DNA of 10,674 bases, from positions 1 to 10,674 of the forward strand of contig JALUYN010000439.1 in assembly GCA_027012915.1 (NCBI GenBank). The letters run 5' to 3'. The first letter of the stretch is position 1; every line of letters begins with the position of its first letter. The DNA is from Cellvibrionaceae bacterium (lineage in GTDB: Bacteria > Pseudomonadota > Gammaproteobacteria > Pseudomonadales > Cellvibrionaceae). Position numbers and translations under genes: made by a program. The notes below the pieces were generated by a model. That model did no database searches, was not told where the DNA came from, and was given only the letters and a program-made list of their open reading frames with translations. Positions 6,508 through 10,674 of the stretch are shown here, in pieces.

Positions 6508-7305
6508 ATGAGCGAACCCAATAAAGGCCCTGGACGTGTTAGCCGCGAAGAAAGAAATGGTGTTTTTCTGATAGGACTGGATCGTGCCGGCAAACGAAAT
6601 GCGTTCGATAGCGCCATGCTGCAAGACCTTGCCAAAGCTTTAGGGGAATACGAAGCGAATACTGAACTGCGTTGCGCCGTACTGTTTGCGCACGGAGACA
6701 ACTTCACCGCAGGGCTGGATTTGATGGAGCTCGCCCCTCAATTGGCGGAAGGTACTTTCGGCTACGCAGAAAATACCATCGACCCATTTGGCGTAACTGC
6801 GCCACGCAGAACAAAGCCATTGATTATTGCCCTGCAAGGTATGTGTTGGACAGCAGCCATTGAAATGGCATTGAACGCGGACATAGCAATTGCCGCTGAT
6901 GATGCCCGATTCTCTCAGATCGAAGTATTACGTGGTATTGCTCCTGCAGGAGGAGCGACCGTGCGCCTACCAAAAGTTGCAGGCTGGTCCGACGCCATGA
7001 AATACATGCTAACGGGCATGGAGTTCAGCGCTAATGAGGCACGAGAAATGCGGATCATCAGTGAGATTCTGCCCAAAGAACAACTGATGGATCGTGCTCT
7101 TGAGCTGGCCAACATGATCGTTAATGCGGCCCCCCTTGGTGTCAAGGCGACCATGGAATCTGCTTTAGCCGCGAGGTACGAAGGTGATGAAGCTGGATTG
7201 GCGCTACTCAACGAGCAACTTTTCGGACTGCTGAAAAGCAAAGATGTGCAAGAAGGTGTCATGGCGATGCTTGAAAAGCGCATACCGATTTTTAAAGGCC
7301 AGTAA
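6508..7305 (+). CDS. Crotonase-family enoyl-CoA hydratase/isomerase
   Basis: The 265-residue product is a crotonase-superfamily enzyme acting on acyl-CoA thioesters (hydration, isomerisation or related chemistry). Visible landmarks are the LDRAGKRNAFD entry (24-34), the first oxyanion-hole segment FTAGLDL (66-72), the second GMCWTAAIEMAL (111-122), and FSQIEVLRGIAPAGGATVRLP (135-155). The positions of both catalytic glutamates of the classical rat-type hydratase are filled: E119 and E139. The usual Gly at the second oxyanion position is Ala in CWTAAIE, a variant within the CWTxGIE-like subfamily. Length is normal. The start is set by GGAG (6498). It is the first gene after an operator-covered promoter and a CoA ligase lies three genes downstream, so a CoA-dependent degradation step is likely. 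The true substrate and whether it hydrates or isomerises are unknown. Confidence 0.9.
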   Translation: MSEPNKGPGRVSREERNGVFLIGLDRAGKRNAFDSAMLQDLAKALGEYEANTELRCAVLFAHGDNFTAGLDLMELAPQLAEGTFGYAENTIDPFGVTAPRRTKPLIIALQGMCWTAAIEMALNADIAIAADDARFSQIEVLRGIAPAGGATVRLPKVAGWSDAMKYMLTGMEFSANEAREMRIISEILPKEQLMDRALELANMIVNAAPLGVKATMESALAARYEGDEAGLALLNEQLFGLLKSKDVQEGVMAMLEKRIPIFKGQ

Positions 7306-7317
7306 CCGCCTTGTGCT

Positions 7318-7341
7318 GGGAGGCCCTGGCGCCTCCCTTTT
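7318..7341 (+). terminator. Hairpin with short T run between crotonase and cupin genes
   Basis: GGGAGGC (7318-7324) pairs perfectly with GCCTCCC (7331-7337) over a six-base loop, followed by TTTT. It begins 13 bp after the crotonase stop. The T run is short, so it is probably a partial terminator or a 3'-end stabiliser that lowers expression of the downstream genes relative to the first. Confidence 0.65.
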
Positions 7342-7380
7342 CCATTCAATATCAAAAACAATTCATAGACAGGAAAAAAA

Positions 7381-7773
7381 ATGTCTGACACAACTATCGT
7401 GCCCAATAACAAAAACGATACCGTCCTCTCTGATATTAACGAACCTTCTGGTTGGGCCGAATACCCAATGACCAACGATGTGATATCCGGTGAACCCGAC
7501 TGCAAATTCAAACTGATCCGCTCAGCAGGAGTTACCACCAAAGAGATTAAAGTGTGTTTTTTCAGTGCCGAGCCGTCTGTATTCGAATGGTATTTCAATC
7601 ACGATGAGTCATTTGTACTTCTTGAAGGAAAACTATCTATGAAGATGAACGACGGATCCGCTTTCGAGGTTCTTCCTAGTCAGGCTTTATCAGTAGCCGG
7701 AGGAAGCAAAGCTGTGTGCACGGTCCTTGAACCCAGTCGAAAATTCACTGTAGTTACGGGCGGCGACAAGTAA
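7381..7773 (+). CDS. Cupin-domain protein (DUF861/Cupin_3-like)
   Basis: This small 130-residue beta-barrel protein is of the single-domain cupin type. The pattern W-(N)HDESFVLLEGKLSMKMNDGS (about 70-93), then VLPSQALSVAGGSKAVCTVLEPSRKFTVV (97-125), matches the DUF861 layout: W....E.vyvLeG.....dG, a turn, and a terminal rKfyvv strand. Metal-ligand positions look poor. H74, D75 and E76 are present in motif 1, but the usual GD and following His of motif 2 are absent (SQALSVAG), so it may be a non-metal binding or regulatory cupin. AGGA at 7371 sits seven bases before the ATG. It lies 75 bp after the crotonase gene and 16 bp before the membrane-protein gene, so it is probably cotranscribed with them. 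Its role in the pathway is unknown. Confidence 0.75.
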   Translation: MSDTTIVPNNKNDTVLSDINEPSGWAEYPMTNDVISGEPDCKFKLIRSAGVTTKEIKVCFFSAEPSVFEWYFNHDESFVLLEGKLSMKMNDGSAFEVLPSQALSVAGGSKAVCTVLEPSRKFTVVTGGDK

Positions 7774-7789
7774 GCCAAGGAGTTGTCAT

Positions 7790-8215
7790 ATGTCTATCGT
7801 GGTAATTATCCATATCTGTGCAATAGCCTTCTGGTTCGGTGTTGTTGGTGCTGAAACGGTAATTGAGAGAAGTCGAACCGAGACCAAAGAGCACGGTTTC
7901 TCAGTAGCGAGAAACCATTATTACATTGATATGTTTCTTGAAATACCAGCCGCACTGGTGGTCATGACCACAGGCCTTATTCTACTCTCCACAGCACACT
8001 TGGAGTCTCCCCTTTTCATGGTGAAGATTGCCGCAGGCATGTTTGCAGTGTGCATCAATCTATTCTGCGTTATTCCTGTAACAAAGCGTAAAAAGGCTGC
8101 CGATCAGAAAGAGCTTAGCGGCGTTATCGCTAATTCCAGAACAATCGACAAGGTATCGGCCTATGGCATACCCGCCGCAGTAATTGCATTGGCAATCGGA
8201 ATTGCAGGCATCTAG
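7790..8215 (+). CDS. Small four-helix membrane protein of unknown function
   Basis: I do not recognise a characterised homologue. The 141-residue product is strongly hydrophobic with four likely membrane helices at about 2-20, 50-68, 76-96 and 122-141. A basic loop KRKKAADQK after helix 3 suggests that side faces the cytoplasm. Helix 1 has the pattern IH-x6-W-x-G-x4-E (H8, W15, G17, E22), which recalls small haem-binding or CopD/HemJ/DUF2269-like membrane proteins. A second polar cluster RNHYYIDMFLE (41-51) adds H43, D47 and E51 next to helix 2. AAGGAG nine bases before the ATG is a strong ribosome site. It sits between the cupin and the CoA ligase on the same strand, suggesting a membrane role such as electron transfer or uptake in the same pathway; this is inference only. 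Confidence 0.75.
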   Translation: MSIVVIIHICAIAFWFGVVGAETVIERSRTETKEHGFSVARNHYYIDMFLEIPAALVVMTTGLILLSTAHLESPLFMVKIAAGMFAVCINLFCVIPVTKRKKAADQKELSGVIANSRTIDKVSAYGIPAAVIALAIGIAGI

Positions 8216-8240
8216 GTAAGTACTTTTCTCGAAACACCTC

Positions 8241-8273
8241 TGTGATGGTACCGCCTCGACCGTTACCATCACA
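8241..8273. other. Perfect 10-bp stem-loop between membrane-protein and ligase genes
   Basis: TGTGATGGTA (8241-8250) is the exact reverse complement of TACCATCACA (8264-8273), with a 13-base loop. ACCTCTGT occurs both just before the stem and just after it (8277-8284). A T run follows at 8288-8293, too far from the stem for a classical terminator. It may be an mRNA processing or attenuation element, or a protein-binding palindrome controlling the ligase gene separately. Confidence 0.6.
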
Positions 8274-8320
8274 TAAACCTCTGTATCTTTTTTCATCAAC
8301 TGCCATTCAGGTTCAACCCC

Positions 8321-9943
8321 ATGACCAATGAAGCGCAAAACACACTGCTAAAAACAGTTGCTACACAGGCACATTGCAAACCCGACCAACCGGCTTTGAC
8401 ATTTGTCCATATAGACAAGGGCGGTGATTACCGCTCCGAAAGCCGGTCGTATTCTGTGTTATTGAACAATGGTACCCGCCTGGCAACAGCGTTGTTATCG
8501 GCGGAAATGAATCCAGCAGACCGGTTCGCATTGTATATGCACAACCATCCTGAGTTTGTCGAGGCCATGTTGGGTGCAGAGATAACGGATACCATTTTCG
8601 TCCCCGTAGACGCGCGAGTGCGCGGCGAGAAGCTCAAGTATATGCTTGAGTTTTCTGGGTGCAGAGGAATTATCGCGGCGGATTACACATTACCAGTACT
8701 CGAACAAATATTTTCAGAGCTCCCAAGTTTAGAGTGGATTTGGGTAATAGATACCGGGGCCACCCATCAAACGAATTCAGAGATCGCCGCGAAATCAACT
8801 CCATACGACGCTATTCTAAAAGAGTCACTGCCCATATCAGAAAGTGTGATTGGGAGTAGTCATGACCAGGTAATGCAATTGCTCTTTACGTCAGGTACAA
8901 CCGGCAACCCCAAAGCCGTGGAGATCACCAGATTTCGATATGGCAGCAACATGACCCAGGCCACGCATCTGGGACTATTACCAGATGATCGTCCCTATAC
9001 CGGTCTGTCGCTAACCCATACCAATGCACAGATGTTAACACTTGGCATGGGGCTATACCTTGGGCTCGAAGTCATCATCAGCAGAAAATTCACGAAGTCT
9101 CATTTTTGGGACATCATCCGACATTATGAATGCACAATCTTCACACTTCTTGGTGGAATGACAACAGCAATCTACAGCGAACCACCAAGCCCAAGAGATA
9201 AAGAACACAAGGTGCGATATGTTATCAGCGCCGGAATGCCAAAACCAATCTGGAAGGATTTCAAAACCAGATTTGGTGTCGAAATTCTTGAAATATATGG
9301 CTCCACTGAAGGAGGCACGACATTAAATCCACCCAATACAGGCCCGATAGGCAGTATTGGAAAACCCCTGCCTCACCAAATAGTAGAAGTCATAGATAAT
9401 GACGGTAGGATTTGTGCGCCCGGTGAACCCGGAGAGATCGTCTTCCGCAATATCAACGTCACATGCCCGGATGTCCAATACTTCAATAACCCGGAAGCAT
9501 CAAATCTTAAGACACAAAACGGCTGGCTTCATATGGGAGATATTGGCTATAAAGACAAGAATGGATGGCTTTTTTTTGAATACAGAGTCGGTGGCGGGAT
9601 CAGACGTAACGGCGATTTTGTTAATCCCGCCTTTGTAGAAAAAGAACTGTCAGAACTCGACTATGTAGATGACTGTTACGTCTACGGAGTGGCTCTTGAA
9701 GGAAATGCCCCCGGTGAAAAAGAGGTGGTAGCAGCGCTGGTTATTCATGACGCACACCGTTTTGTTGCAGAAGAAGTGTTTCGCTACTGCCGCGAGAAGC
9801 TCGAAGCAAACATTGTCCCATCTTTTATCCAAATCCTACCGAACATCCCGAAAACTGCTTCAGAAAAGCCAATAGAAAAGGATTTAATAGAGGATTTCTT
9901 CGGTGGCCGCAAAAGCGGATTATTCAAGTCTGATTCATTTTGA
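8321..9943 (+). CDS. AMP-dependent acyl-CoA ligase (ANL superfamily)
   Basis: This 540-residue adenylate-forming enzyme activates a carboxylic acid with ATP and joins it to CoA. Core motifs are complete. LLFTSGTTGNPKAV (187-200) is the phosphate-binding loop. EIYGSTEGG (324-332) is the A5 motif. GWLHMGDIGY (401-410) has the ribose-binding D407. The hinge FEYRVGGGIRRNGDFVNP (419-436) follows. The C-terminal catalytic lysine K516 sits in KTASEKPIEKDL, where the common T-x-(S/T)-G-K is S-E-K. Overall layout and length resemble CaiC/medium-chain and aryl-acid ligases; the substrate cannot be assigned from the pocket by eye. A weak CAGG precedes the ATG by nine bases. The 105-bp gap upstream holds a 10-bp hairpin, so it may be differentially expressed from the genes before it. 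Its product would plausibly feed the crotonase of the same series. Confidence 0.92.
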   Translation: MTNEAQNTLLKTVATQAHCKPDQPALTFVHIDKGGDYRSESRSYSVLLNNGTRLATALLSAEMNPADRFALYMHNHPEFVEAMLGAEITDTIFVPVDARVRGEKLKYMLEFSGCRGIIAADYTLPVLEQIFSELPSLEWIWVIDTGATHQTNSEIAAKSTPYDAILKESLPISESVIGSSHDQVMQLLFTSGTTGNPKAVEITRFRYGSNMTQATHLGLLPDDRPYTGLSLTHTNAQMLTLGMGLYLGLEVIISRKFTKSHFWDIIRHYECTIFTLLGGMTTAIYSEPPSPRDKEHKVRYVISAGMPKPIWKDFKTRFGVEILEIYGSTEGGTTLNPPNTGPIGSIGKPLPHQIVEVIDNDGRICAPGEPGEIVFRNINVTCPDVQYFNNPEASNLKTQNGWLHMGDIGYKDKNGWLFFEYRVGGGIRRNGDFVNPAFVEKELSELDYVDDCYVYGVALEGNAPGEKEVVAALVIHDAHRFVAEEVFRYCREKLEANIVPSFIQILPNIPKTASEKPIEKDLIEDFFGGRKSGLFKSDSF

Positions 9944-9980
9944 TCTACCGCGGTGCGTAACCATGCTCCGCATCTCTATA

Positions 9981-9985
9981 GAGGA
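9981..9985 (+). promoter_or_regulatory. Ribosome binding site fixing the ABM-gene start
   Basis: GAGGA lies six bases before ATG 9992. An in-frame upstream GTG at 9953 has no such site, and the extra 13 residues it would add do not fit the family, whose proteins begin right at the first beta strand. Confidence 0.8.
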
Positions 9986-9991
9986 ATTACA

Positions 9992-10315
9992 ATGGTCGTT
10001 GTCAGTGTTTGGTACAAATTGAAGCCCGGGTGCCGCGAAAGCCTTATGGATGCGGTCCGCAATAATGTCGAAGCCACGAGGAAAGAACCTGGAAATATAA
10101 AGTACGAGCATTTTAAATCAGTGGAAGATGAACAAGAAATGTTTGTATTCGAAGTTTGGGAATCGAAGAAATACTTAGAGGCACATATAAACGCAGAACA
10201 CTACTTAAAGTTCTCAGAGATACGAAAACCCATGCTCGCTGACAAGGACAGTTACAGATACACTATATATTCTGTTTCAGGTTCAGTCGACGGTACGAGA
10301 ATTTCAACATGGTAG
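9992..10315 (+). CDS. ABM-domain protein, putative quinol-type monooxygenase
   Basis: The 107-residue protein is of the antibiotic-biosynthesis-monooxygenase (ABM, dimeric alpha/beta barrel) family. Members include cofactor-free quinol monooxygenases such as YgiN, haem-degrading proteins and many of unknown role. The pattern is clear: strand VVVSVWYKLKPG (2-13), helix with AVRNNVEATRKEPGNIKYEHF (21-41), strand EMFVFEVWESKKYLEAHINAEHYLKF (49-74). The EPGN turn and the W-x-(S/D)-x2-(Y/A)-x3-H block are the usual ABM landmarks. A longer-than-usual tail (95-107) ends in W. The start is set by GAGGA at 9981. It lies 48 bp after the ligase and overlaps the next gene by 7 bp, which argues for translational coupling. 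It might oxidise an aromatic or quinol intermediate, but this is not shown by sequence. Confidence 0.85.
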   Translation: MVVVSVWYKLKPGCRESLMDAVRNNVEATRKEPGNIKYEHFKSVEDEQEMFVFEVWESKKYLEAHINAEHYLKFSEIRKPMLADKDSYRYTIYSVSGSVDGTRISTW

Positions 10316-10674
10316 TGCCTAAGTCTCATATTACCGACTCGGAACTAATTGATGGGGTTAACGAGCACCACACTAAATGCCCTATCGAAATTGTTCTTGC
10401 AGTGGTGGGAGATAGATGGTCACTACTAATAATCCGCGATTGCATTAACGGTTTAACGCGGTTCAACCAGATTCAGAAGAATTTGGGAATTTCGCGAAAC
10501 ATTCTATCTTGTAGATTGAATCAACTTATTGAAAATAAAATTCTATATAAGTCACAATCAGCCCCAAAGAATGTTAGTAGCTATGCTCTTACAGAAAAAG
10601 GAAAAGCACTTGAAGGCTGCTTACGAGCCCTGAGCCACTGTGGAGAACACTGGGGAGCCTTGGAACTTCCCGAG
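10309..10674 (+). CDS. HxlR-family transcriptional regulator (3' end beyond window)
   Basis: 122 codons are visible before the window ends, with no stop. The product has the HxlR winged-helix signature: conserved C24 in CPIEIVLAVVGDRWSLLIIRD (24-44), the RFNQIQKNLGISRNILSCRL recognition region (51-70), the wing with APKNVSSYALTEKGK (85-99) and a C-terminal helix ending near HW (114-115). HxlR proteins commonly sense thiol-reactive, quinone or aldehyde compounds through that N-terminal cysteine. The ATG lies inside the end of the ABM gene (7-bp overlap), so the two are likely cotranslated. Codons are visibly more AT-rich than in the feoB or phoX-like genes. It could autoregulate the series or control genes further downstream. 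Confidence 0.88.
   Translation, partial: MVVPKSHITDSELIDGVNEHHTKCPIEIVLAVVGDRWSLLIIRDCINGLTRFNQIQKNLGISRNILSCRLNQLIENKILYKSQSAPKNVSSYALTEKGKALEGCLRALSHCGEHWGALELPE

Noticed and set aside
9953..9991. GTG start for the ABM gene
   Set aside because: No ribosome site; GAGGA is correctly placed for ATG 9992 and the family begins there.

Overview
The window looks like chromosomal DNA of a gammaproteobacterium, probably marine or environmental (Cellvibrionales/Oceanospirillales-like). This is inferred from the FeoB, PhoX-like (DUF839) and TatA protein types and from moderate GC. No rRNA, tRNA, CRISPR array, recognisable insertion sequence or phage gene is visible. The genus cannot be fixed from the sequence alone.

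Left part (1-4958), core-type genes on the + strand. A ferrous-iron transporter gene feoB lacks only its first ~31 codons because the window cuts it. It is followed by a hairpin and, about 240 bp later, by a strong intrinsic terminator that ends no visible gene. Then comes a ~230-bp cluster of degenerate 30-40 bp repeats. Next are a Tat-exported PhoX-like protein gene and, 84 bp later, a lone tatA gene: a translocase subunit beside a substrate of its own pathway.

Middle (4959-5641): about 490 bp without a recognisable gene, then the first ~64 codons of a TesB-like acyl-CoA thioesterase. Its homology stops at the 3' end of a convergent tetR gene. This looks like a junction where an accessory block was joined to, or inserted into, an older thioesterase gene.

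Right part (5642-10674), an accessory catabolic-type locus. A TetR regulator on the - strand faces a + strand series: crotonase-family enoyl-CoA hydratase/isomerase, DUF861-type cupin, four-helix membrane protein, AMP-dependent acyl-CoA ligase, ABM-family monooxygenase-like protein and an HxlR-family regulator cut by the window end. A near-consensus sigma70 promoter before the crotonase gene is overlapped by a perfect 24-bp palindrome, with a degenerate second copy just downstream and an unrelated 7-9-7 inverted repeat just upstream. The simplest reading is a TetR-controlled unit that activates a carboxylic acid as its CoA thioester (ligase) and then hydrates or isomerises it (crotonase). The cupin, ABM protein and membrane protein have unknown roles. 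The substrate cannot be named from the sequence. Two hairpins inside the gene series (7318-7341 and 8241-8273) may tune expression between genes. The right end, in the HxlR gene, is visibly more AT-rich than the left half, which fits transfer.
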